A DNA stretch of 64,000 bases from ZC4RG20 sp963782445. GTDB taxonomy: Bacteria; Pseudomonadota; Gammaproteobacteria; Steroidobacterales; Rariloculaceae. Shown piece after piece: positions 52,029-60,623 of the stretch; position 1 is the stretch's first letter; each line of letters opens with the position of its first letter. Location of the stretch: the NCBI GenBank assembly GCA_963782445.1, contig CAWAJM010000001.1:4092001-4156000 (forward strand), in the 5' to 3' direction. Below the pieces are notes generated by a model. That model did not search any database and was not told the DNA's origin. It was given only the letters and a program-made list of their open reading frames with translations. The position numbers and the translations under genes were made by a program.

Positions 52029-52571
52029 TCAGAAGGCGCGCGGGCGATTGAACTCGTGCGAGCGCTTGAGGCGCTGGTACTCGAGCCACGTCAGCACGAT
52101 GACGAAGCAGTCGAGGAGCGAGAGCCCGATGAGCCAGATCGAGTGGGTATGCGTATAGCGATAGAGCTGGTACGCGACGAAGATTGCGAACGCGGCCATC
52201 GCCACCGGGTACGCCCACCATTGGCGGCGCAGCAGCGCCCACACGAGGCCCACTTTGATCGCGCCGTGCCAGAACAAAAAGACCGCGCCGAAGAGCTTGG
52301 CGCCGCCCGTCAGATGGCTCACGGACTGCGTGAGCAGGTGCGCGAAGAAGTCCTGCGAATTCTCGTGCAGCACATGATGCGTCACGTATACGGCGGCCGC
52401 GCCGATGCGCTCGGAGCTCACGACGAGCAGCAGAATGCCGCCGACGATCTCGAGAACGCCGTCGACCCCCTTGGCGAAAACACCGATGTCGAACGCGAGA
52501 TGGACGACCCGGTCGCGGCCGTGCAGCGGGTGGCGCCGGCGCGCTACCCGGCGGGGTCGGGTGGACTCCAT
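52029..52571 (-). CDS. DUF2127 membrane protein
   Basis: A 180-residue protein with four predicted helices: FAKGVDGVLEIVGGILLLVV, LTGGAKLFGAVFLFWHGAIK, WWAYPVAMAAFAIFVAYQLY and SIWLIGLSLLDCFVIVLTWL. The pattern of KG(x)DG and GAIKVGL matches DUF2127. Function unknown. ATG 52571 is preferred to a longer frame beginning at 52643. Its 3' end lies 24 nt from that of the MetE-like gene (convergent). Confidence 0.82.
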   Translation of the reverse strand: MESTRPRRVARRRHPLHGRDRVVHLAFDIGVFAKGVDGVLEIVGGILLLVVSSERIGAAAVYVTHHVLHENSQDFFAHLLTQSVSHLTGGAKLFGAVFLFWHGAIKVGLVWALLRRQWWAYPVAMAAFAIFVAYQLYRYTHTHSIWLIGLSLLDCFVIVLTWLEYQRLKRSHEFNRPRAF

Positions 52572-52963
52572 GGCGGAAGGGACCTGCAAGATGTTTGCCA
52601 CTTCGGCCGCACGCGCGCAGCCGTCGCCGACGAGTGGCTGCACGCTTCGCGACCTGCACGCTCCGCGATCTGCCGCCTATGGTCATAGACCCGACGCGCT
52701 GACAATGGCCAAATACCTCGCAGGCGCCGATGAACAAGAGCACGAACGTACGACGGACGATTATCAAGCGATCGTCGACCGGCTCAGCCCCGCGGCTCGG
52801 CCCGCAATTTCGCAGCGCCTCAATGACGCGGCCGCTCATGCGGGCGTGCGACGCTCCCGGCGACCGCGACGCATTCGAAGGTCCGCCGACGGGCCGGCCG
52901 ATTCCACTTCGAGTCCGGGACAGGGGCTCAACAAGCTGCAGGCTGCCGGCATCCAGCGGCACG
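52572..52963. other. 392-bp gap without a supported gene
   Basis: The stretch between the DUF2127 start and the tRNA-Thr gene has short open frames on both strands but none with a recognisable protein, Shine-Dalgarno site or codon pattern. One frame runs through the tRNA and is spurious. It must contain the DUF2127 promoter, which I cannot place. Confidence 0.6.
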
Positions 52964-53039
52964 TGGTGCTGGCGGACGGATTCGAACCGCCGACCGGCTG
53001 ATTACAAATCAGCTGCTCTACCGACTGAGCTACGCCAGC
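52964..53039 (-). tRNA. tRNA-Thr (TGT)
   Basis: A 76-nt cloverleaf: acceptor GCTGGCG/CGCCAGC, discriminator A, encoded CCA. The anticodon loop ATTTGTAA gives TGT; the T-loop is GTTCGAATC. It is solitary, about 30 nt downstream of a minus-strand terminator. Confidence 0.96.
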
Positions 53040-53069
53040 GCCGGCCGCCCATTATAAGACGCCGCAGAT

Positions 53070-53095
53070 AAAAACGAGGCGCCTCGCGGCGCCTC
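53070..53095 (-). terminator. Rho-independent terminator
   Basis: On the minus strand an 8-bp stem GAGGCGCC/GGCGCCTC is followed by GTTTTTA. It lies about 120 nt downstream of the exported methyltransferase-like gene and just before the tRNA-Thr gene, separating the two transcripts. Confidence 0.7.
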
Positions 53096-53212
53096 TACCG
53101 TTTCGTCTTTTTGTTCAGTGCCTTGAGTTGCTTTTTCTCGGCGGCCCCTGCAGAGGCTTCTTGTGGCTCCGAGAACTTAGCACGCTGCGTTGCTGTTTTC
53201 AGCCCCTTGGGG

Positions 53213-53959
53213 TCAGCCCGGCTTGCGGGCGCGGATCAAGAGACGATCCGTATGCCAGCGCAGTGACGGGTCGTGGCTCGGCAGCTTGTGCGTGTCCTTG
53301 GGGTTGTGCAGCAGATCGGACTCGGCCTCGATCTTGAAGCCGGCCTTCATGAGCGCGGACTTCACGGCCTCGGGGGGCACGCGATGCAACTTGGCGTTGT
53401 CGTTGCCGGCCTCGCCGATATGATCGATGACGCCCAGCGTCCCGCCCGGCTTCAGCGAATCGTAGATGCCCTTGAGGAACATGACGCCCGCCGCCTCGCC
53501 GCCGCGGTTGTAGATGTCATGGAAGTTCAGCGCCGTGATCGCGGCATCGGCCTGGTCCTTGATGCCGTCGGGCAGGTCGCCGTGGATCGGCTCGACGTTG
53601 CCGAGCATCTCGTTGCGCTTATTCTCCTGCTCCGTGAAACCCGGGCGGCTCGTGAGAAACGAGGGATTTTGCGAATAGACCTTGCCGCTCGGGCCGACGG
53701 CGGCCGAGAGCACCCAGTCGTAGTAACCGCCCGCGGCGATGACGTCGACGACCTTGTCGCCGGTCTTGATGCCGAGGAACTGGACGACCTGCATGGGCTT
53801 GCGCCCCTCGTCGCGCGACTTGTCGCTCTGCGGACGCTCCGGCGACATCAGCGCCTTGTGGATCCGCATCTCCTCCTGTTTCTGCCCTTGCGCCGCCGCG
53901 GCGAACGACCCGAGCGCCAGCACGGCCATGGGTAACCAAGTCCACGTGATCCGTTTCAT
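53213..53959 (-). CDS. Exported methyltransferase-fold protein
   Basis: A 248-residue protein with an N-terminal signal peptide (ITWTWLPMAVLALGSFAAAA). It has a Rossmann methyltransferase-like fold: VVQFLGIKTGDKVVDVIAAG and GGYYDWVLSAAVGPSGKVYS (SAM loop degenerate, Ala-Ala-Gly-Gly), ITALNFHDIYNR and LKPGGTLGVIDH. It resembles the 'predicted methyltransferase' family COG4798. SAM is not expected in the periplasm, so a true methyl transfer is doubtful; another ligand or role is possible. Confidence 0.82.
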   Translation of the reverse strand: MKRITWTWLPMAVLALGSFAAAAQGQKQEEMRIHKALMSPERPQSDKSRDEGRKPMQVVQFLGIKTGDKVVDVIAAGGYYDWVLSAAVGPSGKVYSQNPSFLTSRPGFTEQENKRNEMLGNVEPIHGDLPDGIKDQADAAITALNFHDIYNRGGEAAGVMFLKGIYDSLKPGGTLGVIDHIGEAGNDNAKLHRVPPEAVKSALMKAGFKIEAESDLLHNPKDTHKLPSHDPSLRWHTDRLLIRARKPG

Positions 53960-54184
53960 GATTGTTGCTCCTTAACGCATCCGTTTATGTTCTTTTCGAG
54001 TTGTTGCGCGTTCCGGGGCCTTCCCGGTCCGCCGTCGATATCGCCAGCGCGCACTTTAACCGTGCGTCTCGTTCTCGCTCCAGGATTACGATAGCTCAAA
54101 CAACCGGGACATTGAAATCGGCGCCGAGCGCCGAAAAGCAGCCGCGGCGGGCCGCGGGACAGGCCCCCAGAACCTGGACCGAGC

Positions 54185-55030
54185 CTACTTCTCGCCCCCG
54201 GTCTCGCTGCAGGCCCGTTGCTCGAGCCGATTCTCGGGCCCGGCCGTCGCGAGCCCGCCGAGGTCGAGCTGCTGCCCCGCCGGCAGCTTCACGTCGAGCC
54301 AATAGACGTCCTCGTGGCGTGTGCGGTCGACGACCACGGGGTCGAAGCCGAGCGCGCGTACCTGGTCGCGCAGCCTCCCGGCGCGGCTGATTTGGTTGAA
54401 GACCCCGAGCGAGATCTTGGCGCCGGCATCGTCCGGTATGAGGTAGGCGTCGGGGACGCGATTGGCATGCAGCTTGGCAAGCATTGCGTCGGCGTCCTTG
54501 GGCGCGAACTGGTCGAGGTAGACCCAGTAACCGACCCACACGTCGCCCTCGCCCGAGCGTTGCGAGGGTTCGAACCCCGCCTCGCGCAGTTTCGCCGACG
54601 CCGTGGCGGCCTGCGTGAGCTCGCGGAAAGGCCCGACGCTGACGCAGCGGTTCGCGGCGGCCGCGGTGGCCGTCGCGCCGGCGCTAGGGCCGGGTTGGGC
54701 GGAGGCGGCGGCCGCCGTCGCGGCAAGCGGTGCCTTCGCCGCTCGTGCGCCTGTGTTCGGCGCGGCGTCCGGTGCCTGCTCCGCCGCGCCGTCCGCAGCC
54801 GGGGCGCCGGCCGGCGCGGGGGCCGCCGCGGCCCGCGAATCGGTCCCTGCATCGGAGGCGGTCGCGGCCGCGGCCGTGCGATCGCCGACCTCCTTGACGA
54901 GTTCGATGGGCGCCCCCGTGCTCGTCGGATGCGCGCTCGGCGCCCCGTGCCGGGCATACCACTGGTGCCAGGCCGCGAAGCCGAGGTTCGCGAGCACGAG
55001 AGCGAGAAACAGGTTCCGCATCGGCGTCAT
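54185..55030 (-). CDS. SPOR-domain protein
   Basis: A 281-residue protein with one N-terminal membrane helix (RNLFLALVLANLGFAAWHQW). An Ala/Pro-rich linker (about 35-125) and a C-terminal SPOR-like fold follow (about 128-260: CVSVGPFRELTQAATASAKL, WVYLDQFAPKDADAMLAKLH). SPOR domains bind denuded peptidoglycan at the septum. The gene directly follows coaX by 10 nt, the same order as in Xanthomonad-type birA-coaX clusters. Confidence 0.85.
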   Translation of the reverse strand: MTPMRNLFLALVLANLGFAAWHQWYARHGAPSAHPTSTGAPIELVKEVGDRTAAAATASDAGTDSRAAAAPAPAGAPAADGAAEQAPDAAPNTGARAAKAPLAATAAAASAQPGPSAGATATAAAANRCVSVGPFRELTQAATASAKLREAGFEPSQRSGEGDVWVGYWVYLDQFAPKDADAMLAKLHANRVPDAYLIPDDAGAKISLGVFNQISRAGRLRDQVRALGFDPVVVDRTRHEDVYWLDVKLPAGQQLDLGGLATAGPENRLEQRACSETGGEK

Positions 55031-55040
55031 CCCCCCATCG

Positions 55041-55904
55041 TCAAGACGCACCGCGTGTGCGGCCCGCGTCGCCGGCGGCGAGCAGCGCGAGTCCCTCGAG
55101 GACCAAGTCTGCCCGGAGCTCGACCTCGGTTTCCAGCCATTCGGCCAGCAAGGCGCCGTCGCCGCCCGCGAGAAATACGCGCGGGCGCTGGCCGAGCGCC
55201 CGCTCGACGACCGTGACGGCACGATCGAAGGCCGCCGCGGGGCCGAGCAGCGCGCCGCGGCCGACGGCCTCGTCGGTGCTGCGGCCCAGCAGGTCGAGGC
55301 CGCGCGGCGCGGCATCGGCGGGCGTCGCCGTCGCGCCGATGCGCTCGGTATGGCGCTGCAGCGCCGCGGCGGCGATGCGCGGTCCCGCGAGGATCAGACC
55401 GCCGAGGTGCTGGCCGCCGCCGTCGACCGCGTCGAAGGTCATGGCCGTGCCCGCGTTGATCACGCAGGCCGGAGGCACCGTCGCGGTCGCCGCGCGCCGG
55501 ACGCGCGTGTGCGCCGCGATCACCGCGAGCCAGCGATCGACGCCGAGGCGCGCCGGGTCGCGGTAGCCGCAGCGCACGCCCAGCGCTTCGTGCGCCGTCG
55601 CCGCGAGCTCGATGCGGGCACCGCAGCGCTCGGCGACGCGCTCGGCGAGCCGCGCCGCGAGCCCGGCGCCGGCGACGTTCGCGACGAGCACGCGCCCGAC
55701 GCGCGGGGGCAGCGCGGCCGTGAAGGCCGCCAGGGCCGCCTCGCTCCGTTCACCCTGCTCGCCCCCGCCGGTGCCGGCGCCCGGGCCGGCATGCAGGGCA
55801 TGCCCGCGGTCGACCAGCGCCGTGCCCTCGAGGCGTGCCCACTTCATGCGCGCATTGCCGATGTCGACGACGAGGGTCGCCGGCGCGGCGGTCGGCGCGA
55901 TCAC
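55041..55904 (-). CDS. coaX: Type III pantothenate kinase
   Basis: CoaX phosphorylates pantothenate, the first step of coenzyme A synthesis. From GTG 55904 the protein has 287 residues: LVVDIGNARMKWARLEGTAL (phosphate loop), GYRDPARLGVDRWLAVIAAH, INAGTAMTFDAVDGGGQHLG and GGLILAGPRIAAAAL. All core ASKHA motifs of the type III family are present. The start overlaps the birA stop (GTGA), indicating coupled translation. Confidence 0.94.
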   Translation of the reverse strand: MIAPTAAPATLVVDIGNARMKWARLEGTALVDRGHALHAGPGAGTGGGEQGERSEAALAAFTAALPPRVGRVLVANVAGAGLAARLAERVAERCGARIELAATAHEALGVRCGYRDPARLGVDRWLAVIAAHTRVRRAATATVPPACVINAGTAMTFDAVDGGGQHLGGLILAGPRIAAAALQRHTERIGATATPADAAPRGLDLLGRSTDEAVGRGALLGPAAAFDRAVTVVERALGQRPRVFLAGGDGALLAEWLETEVELRADLVLEGLALLAAGDAGRTRGAS

Positions 55905-56893
55905 GGCGCCGCCCGCACGGACACGTCGCCCGAGATCACGCGCGCGAAGCGGCCCGTAGCGTCCCCGATTTCGACGCGCAAGGCACCGTCGGCCTCCAGG
56001 CCGCGCGCCGTGCCCACGAGCCCGCCCGCCGCGTCGGCCACGCGGATGCGGCGGCCGCGCAAATGATCCGCGGCCTCGAACTCCGCGCGGTACGGACCGA
56101 AACCCGTGCCGGCGTAGCTCGCGAAGAGCTCGGCGAAGGCCTCGACGAGCGCCGCCGCGAGTGCCGTGCGCGCCGGCGGGGCGCCGCCGAGCGCCGCGCG
56201 AAGATCCACAGCGCCGCGCGGCCAGTCGCTGACGGCCCCGAGAAGCGCCGGCGGCACGGCGACGTTGAGCCCGAGCCCCACGACGACGTGACAACCGCCC
56301 TGCGCCTCGACCGCGAGCTCGACGAGGATCCCGCCGAGCTTGCGCGCGTCCCAGACGAGGTCGTTGGGCCATTTGAGCTCGATCTCGAGCCCCGCGACCT
56401 GGGCCAGGACGCGGCGCGTCACGACGCCGACGGCCAGGGTCAAGGCGGACAGATCCGGCGGCGTCTCCGGGAAGCGCCACCCGGCCGAGAGGCAGAGGCC
56501 CGAGGCGAAGGGTGCGATCCACGCGCGGCCGCGGCGCCCGCGGCCCGCATGCTGGAACTCGGCGAGGCACACGCTCATGCGGCCCGGCGCGGGCGGCCGT
56601 TCGAGCAGCCGGCCGTTCGTCGAATCGGTCTCGGCAAGGACCTCGAGCCCTTCGACGGCACGCGCGGCCGTCGGGCCGAGCGCCGCCGCGAGCACTTGCG
56701 CGTCGAGCAGATCGAGCGGCTCGGCGAGACGATACCCGCTGCCGGGCACGGCTTGGACGTCGAGACCGAAGCGTTCGAGCTTCGCGATCTGCTTCCAGAC
56801 GGCCGCGCGCGTGACGCCGAATTGCCGCGCCAGCGCCGCGCCGGAATGCGTGCGGCCGTCGGCGAGGACTCTGAGCAGCGCTTGCGGGTGCAT
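55901..56893 (-). CDS. birA: Biotin operon repressor / biotin-[acetyl-CoA-carboxylase] ligase
   Basis: BirA biotinylates the AccB carrier and, with its HTH, can repress biotin genes. The 330-residue protein has an N-terminal winged helix (ARQFGVTRAAVWKQIAKLER, about 22-42), the catalytic GRGRRGRAW loop, LKWPNDLVWDARKLGGILVE and a C-terminal SH3-like domain (LRGRRIRVADAAGGLVGTAR). Both functions appear intact. It lies 24 nt after plsY and overlaps coaX. Confidence 0.95.
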   Translation of the reverse strand: MHPQALLRVLADGRTHSGAALARQFGVTRAAVWKQIAKLERFGLDVQAVPGSGYRLAEPLDLLDAQVLAAALGPTAARAVEGLEVLAETDSTNGRLLERPPAPGRMSVCLAEFQHAGRGRRGRAWIAPFASGLCLSAGWRFPETPPDLSALTLAVGVVTRRVLAQVAGLEIELKWPNDLVWDARKLGGILVELAVEAQGGCHVVVGLGLNVAVPPALLGAVSDWPRGAVDLRAALGGAPPARTALAAALVEAFAELFASYAGTGFGPYRAEFEAADHLRGRRIRVADAAGGLVGTARGLEADGALRVEIGDATGRFARVISGDVSVRAAP

Positions 56894-56917
56894 CGGCTTG
56901 CCCCCGACCTCGTGTGC

Positions 56918-57556
56918 CTACTTGCTGCCCTGAAAGCGGCGCAGGCGCGGCTCCGTGCGCCCGATCATGCGCCGTATGTTGCCGCGATGGGTCCAGACGA
57001 TGAACCCCGCGACGAGACAGGCGAACGTGAACAGCCCCAGGCCCTCCGGCAGCCGCGTGAGGCCGATGTAGACCGCACCGCCGACGGCGGCACCCATGGT
57101 CGCGAGCCCGACGAAGCCCGTCGCGAGCACGAGCGCGATCCAGGCCCCGAGCACGGGCAGCGCGACGGCCGGCGCGTAAAAGATGATGAGCCCGGCCGCC
57201 GTCGCTCCGCCCTTGCCGCCGCGGAAGCCGAACCAGATCGGAAACACGTGCCCGGCGATCGCGGCAATGCCGACCGCATAGAGCACGAGCTCGCGCGGTA
57301 CCGCGGGGTCGATGCCGACGCCGGGCAGGGCAAGCCCCGGAATCAGCGCGGCCGCGGCGATGCCCTTGCCCACGTCGATGACCATGACCCAAAACGCGAA
57401 CGCCTTGCCGCGCGTGCGCAGCGCGTTGGTGCCGCCCGCGTTGCCGCTGCCGAGCTCCCGGATGTCGACGCCGCCCATGAGGCGCCCGACGACGAGACTG
57501 CCGAGCACGGAGCCGAGCAGATACCCGAGCGTGAACTTGAGGCCGAGCTCGATCAT
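56918..57556 (-). CDS. plsY: Acyl-phosphate glycerol-3-phosphate acyltransferase PlsY
   Basis: PlsY makes lysophosphatidic acid from acyl-phosphate and glycerol-3-phosphate in the inner membrane. The 212-residue protein has five helices and the conserved loops GSVLGSLVVGRL, ELGSGNAGGTNALRTRGK, GHVFPIWFGFRGGKGGAT and HRGNIRRMIGRTEPR. Its ATG overlaps the stop of the M61 peptidase gene (ATGA). Confidence 0.95.
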   Translation of the reverse strand: MIELGLKFTLGYLLGSVLGSLVVGRLMGGVDIRELGSGNAGGTNALRTRGKAFAFWVMVIDVGKGIAAAALIPGLALPGVGIDPAVPRELVLYAVGIAAIAGHVFPIWFGFRGGKGGATAAGLIIFYAPAVALPVLGAWIALVLATGFVGLATMGAAVGGAVYIGLTRLPEGLGLFTFACLVAGFIVWTHRGNIRRMIGRTEPRLRRFQGSK

Positions 57557-59340
57557 TGGCCGAGCCACGCCTTGCGGCGCTCGACGGCCGCGCGGCTCGC
57601 GCGATCCTCCAGACGCAGCCAACAGGTGTCCTGCGGGGCCGGCTGCACGACGAGGCCGGCCTCGAGCAGCTCGTCGCCGCGGAAGTAGCTGCACGTCACG
57701 CGCTCGCCGGGCTCGAAGCGCGCGAGGCGGCGTTTTAGAGTGCGATCCGTGATCCTGAGCCGATCGAGCGCGACGAGCACGTCGCCGGGCTGGAGGCCCG
57801 CGCGCTGCGCCGGGCCGTCGTCGAGCACGGCCGTGAGCTCGAGACCGTGGTCGCGGGACTTGTAGGCGATACCGAGCGCGAGCGGCACGCCGCCCGCGGC
57901 ACGGGGCGTGCCCCCCTTGTCGTCGGGCCCGGTCGCGGCCCGCATCTCGAGCGCGACGCCGAAGCCCGCCAGCAGCTCGGCCAGCGGCGGGTCCTCGGTG
58001 CCGCGGATCACGCGGTCGAAGAAACCCGCGAGCTTCGCGCCCCCGAGTTCGACGGTCAGCGCCTCGACGCCGTTCTCCGGCACGCCGACGCCGCGCGCGC
58101 CAAAGCGCTCCCAGAGCCCGCGGACGACGTCGTCGAGCGAATGCGAAGAGCCGTTGCGCAGCGTCAGGTCGAGCGCGAGCGCGGCGACGGCGCCCTTGCT
58201 GTAGTAGCTCATACTCGCATTGACGCCGTTCGGCTCGGGCTTGTAGAGCACGTCCCAGGCATTAAAGCTCGAGGCAGCCAATGACTGCCGGTGCCGCCCC
58301 GGCGTTCGATATACGCGCGTCAGCACCTCACCGAGCCGTTGCAGAAAGACCTGGCGGCTGAACAGGCCGCTGCGCAGCAGCATGAGCTCCTGGTAATAGC
58401 TCGTGATGCCCTCGAACGCCCAGAGCAGGCGCGTATGGTTGCGCCGATCGAGACGGTAGGGCACGAAGGCGGCCGGCTTCGTGCGCTTCACGTGCCAGGT
58501 GTGAAAGTACTCGTGGCTCGCGAGCGCGAGAAAACGCTGGTAGTCCGCCGTAATCGCCTCTTCGTCCGCCTTCGGCAGATCGTCGCGATTGAACATGAGG
58601 CTCGACGAGGCCCGATGCTCGAGGCCGCCGTACCCCTCGCCGACGGCCAGACCAAGGAAGCAGTAGCGGTCGAACGGCGGCGGCGCGCCGAAGAAGTCGA
58701 TCTGCGTCTCGCAGAGCCGCGTGAGGTCCGCGGCCACGCGGTCGAGATCGGAGTCGAAGCGGCCCGCGACCACGAGGCGATGCGGCACGCCCGCCGCCGC
58801 GAATTCGACGCTCTCGAAATCCCCGATCTCGAACGGATGATCGAGCAGCTCGTCGTAGCTCGCGGCCCGGTAGGTGCCGAAGCCCTGGCCATCGACCTCG
58901 GCCGCGTGCATGGCCGTCGCGACGTGCCAGTCGATGCAGGCCGCGTGCGCCGGAGCCTCGATCGTGAGCTCGACTTCCTCGTCCTCGCGGTCGAGCGGCA
59001 GGGCGAACAGGCACGGGCCGTTGAAATACGCGCGGCGCGCGTCGAGATAGGCCCCGCGCACGGACTCGTCGAGCGCGTAGACGGTCGCCGTCAGCGCGAG
59101 CTCACCCGAGGCCTCGCGGCAGCACCAGGTCGTATGGTCGAGCTGCTCGACCGGCACGCTGCGGCCGCCGCTCGCAGCCTCGAGCCCCACGACATGGCGC
59201 GCGAACTCGCGCAGCAGATAGCTGCCCGGGATCCACGAAGGCATCTGAAAGCGCTGCGCCGCGTCCGGCGCTTCGATTCGGCACTCGACCTCGAACAGGT
59301 GGCGATTGAGGTCGGCCAGTCGTACTCGATAGCGGATCAG
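57553..59340 (-). CDS. M61 (glycyl aminopeptidase) family metallopeptidase with PDZ domain
   Basis: A 595-residue protein in the form I favour: N-terminal beta domain (FEVECRIEAPDAAQRF), the zinc motif ALASHEYFHTWHVKR with downstream Glu in LLWAFEGITSYYQELML, and a C-terminal PDZ domain (GLQPGDVLVALDRLR). Conserved sequence begins at IRYRVRLADLN. No ATG, GTG or TTG lies immediately before it; a CTG at 59340 sits 5 nt after GGGAGGGAG and would give MIRYRV. The only upstream ATGs would add an unconserved extension across the riboswitch region. No signal peptide is visible. Confidence 0.9.
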   Translation of the reverse strand: MIRYRVRLADLNRHLFEVECRIEAPDAAQRFQMPSWIPGSYLLREFARHVVGLEAASGGRSVPVEQLDHTTWCCREASGELALTATVYALDESVRGAYLDARRAYFNGPCLFALPLDREDEEVELTIEAPAHAACIDWHVATAMHAAEVDGQGFGTYRAASYDELLDHPFEIGDFESVEFAAAGVPHRLVVAGRFDSDLDRVAADLTRLCETQIDFFGAPPPFDRYCFLGLAVGEGYGGLEHRASSSLMFNRDDLPKADEEAITADYQRFLALASHEYFHTWHVKRTKPAAFVPYRLDRRNHTRLLWAFEGITSYYQELMLLRSGLFSRQVFLQRLGEVLTRVYRTPGRHRQSLAASSFNAWDVLYKPEPNGVNASMSYYSKGAVAALALDLTLRNGSSHSLDDVVRGLWERFGARGVGVPENGVEALTVELGGAKLAGFFDRVIRGTEDPPLAELLAGFGVALEMRAATGPDDKGGTPRAAGGVPLALGIAYKSRDHGLELTAVLDDGPAQRAGLQPGDVLVALDRLRITDRTLKRRLARFEPGERVTCSYFRGDELLEAGLVVQPAPQDTCWLRLEDRASRAAVERRKAWLGQ

Positions 59341-59477
59341 AGACTCTCCCTCCCTAGCGTGAGCCCGCGTGCCCCCGGTGCCGTGAATGCGGGCGGCGGC
59401 GCGGCATTGTCGCATAGCCCGCGCGGGACGGCGCGGGCGCCGCTTGCAAATCCGCCGGCCCGCTCCTATCGTGCCCC

Positions 59478-59640
59478 GAGGCGGTGCTCCATCGGAGTCA
59501 AAAGGGAACGCAGTGCGAAGCTGCGGCTGTCCCCGCAACTGTAGACGGCAAGGTTTCGCGCCGAAGGCCACTGAAGCTACGGCTTTGGGAAGGCCCGTCG
59601 AAACCGTTCGAGCCGTGAGCCAGGAAACCTGCCGCCGATG
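59478..59640 (+). promoter_or_regulatory. Cobalamin (B12) riboswitch
   Basis: The hallmark segments occur in order: AAAAGGGAACGCAGTGCGAA, GCTGTCCCCGCAACTGTA, GGCCACTG, GGGAAGGC and the B12 box GAGCCAGGAAACCTGCC at about 59615-59632. It lies in the 380-bp gap upstream of btuF on the plus strand, and should reduce btuFCD expression when adenosylcobalamin is bound. The downstream expression platform was not resolved. Confidence 0.95.
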
Positions 59641-59723
59641 TCGTCCTTCCGGGCGCCGGGGAAGCGTGCGGAGCGGAATACCGTCGTGGCGGCAACTCTC
59701 GGCAACGGCAGCAGGGTTGGTCC

Positions 59724-60623
59724 ATGCGCGGCGGCATCCCGAAGCGTTCGTATCGGCGTTCGCGGCAGCGTGCAGGCGTCCTCGTCTGCCTCGCGCTCGC
59801 GGCGTGCGCGGCTTGTGCGCGGCCCCTGCCCAAGGTCGCCTCGATCAACCTGTGCACGGATCAACTGCTGCTCGAGCTCGCCGCCCCGCAGCAGATCCTC
59901 ACGTTGAGCTGGCTCTCGGCCGATCCCGAGGAATCCGTGCTGGCCGCGCAAGCCGCCGCGTACCCGCTGAACTACGGCACGGCCGAGGAGCTGCTGCGCT
60001 ACGATCCCGACCTCGTTCTGGCCGGCACGCTGACGAGCGCCTTCACGCGCAAGCTGCTCGAACGCCTCGGCTACAACGTCGTCGCGATCGCCCCCGCCCA
60101 CAGCGTCGAGGACATCGCGGCCAACCTCGAGCGCGTCGCGGCGGCCATCGGCCGGCCCCGACGCGGCGTCGCGGCGGCCGCCGCGCTGCGCGCCCGGCGC
60201 GACGCGCTGGCCCGGGCCGGCGCGGGCCCGCGCGTGGGCGCCGTGGTGCTGCGGCCCGGCGGCTTCACGGTCGGCCGCGACTCGCTGACGCAGGCGCTCA
60301 TGCATCTGGCCGGGCTCGACAACCTCGCCGCGGACCGCGGCCTCGACCGCTGGGGCAGCCTCTCGGTCGAGACGCTGCTGCGCAGCCGGCCGCAGCTGTT
60401 GATCCTGACCGACTACCGCCGCGGCGAGGCCTCGCTCGCGAACGCGATCTTCCGGCATCCGGCCGTCGAGCGCATCGCGGCCCGGACCGCCACGCTCGAG
60501 GTGCCGGCCGCGAAATGGGCCTGCGGGCTGCCGCAGAGCCTCGACTCGGTCGCCGCCATGCAGCACGCAGCCGCGCCGCTGCGGCCGAGCGTCGCGGCGC
60601 GCGGCCCGGTCAAGGCGCCATGA
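59724..60623 (+). CDS. btuF: Vitamin B12 ABC transporter, substrate-binding protein
   Basis: A 299-residue BtuF/FepB-type binding protein. The N-terminus has a lipobox-like LACLALAACAACARP pattern (VCLALAAC), so it may be a lipoprotein. The body has VASINLCTDQLLLELAAPQQ, YDPDLVLAGTLTSAFTRKLL and a C-terminal RPQLLILTDYRRGEASLANA. It starts about 84 nt after the riboswitch and overlaps btuC by 4 nt. Iron-siderophore specificity is the alternative, made unlikely by the riboswitch. Confidence 0.88.
   Translation: MRGGIPKRSYRRSRQRAGVLVCLALAACAACARPLPKVASINLCTDQLLLELAAPQQILTLSWLSADPEESVLAAQAAAYPLNYGTAEELLRYDPDLVLAGTLTSAFTRKLLERLGYNVVAIAPAHSVEDIAANLERVAAAIGRPRRGVAAAAALRARRDALARAGAGPRVGAVVLRPGGFTVGRDSLTQALMHLAGLDNLAADRGLDRWGSLSVETLLRSRPQLLILTDYRRGEASLANAIFRHPAVERIAARTATLEVPAAKWACGLPQSLDSVAAMQHAAAPLRPSVAARGPVKAP

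Noticed and set aside
52405..53071. Several short plus-strand frames upstream of and through tRNA-Thr(TGT)
   Set aside because: They overlap the tRNA and show no ribosome-binding site or family motif.
53101..53212. Lys-rich minus-strand frame ending KKQLKALNKKTKR downstream of the exported methyltransferase
   Set aside because: It is preceded by an in-frame stop with no usable start codon, so it cannot be supported as a gene.
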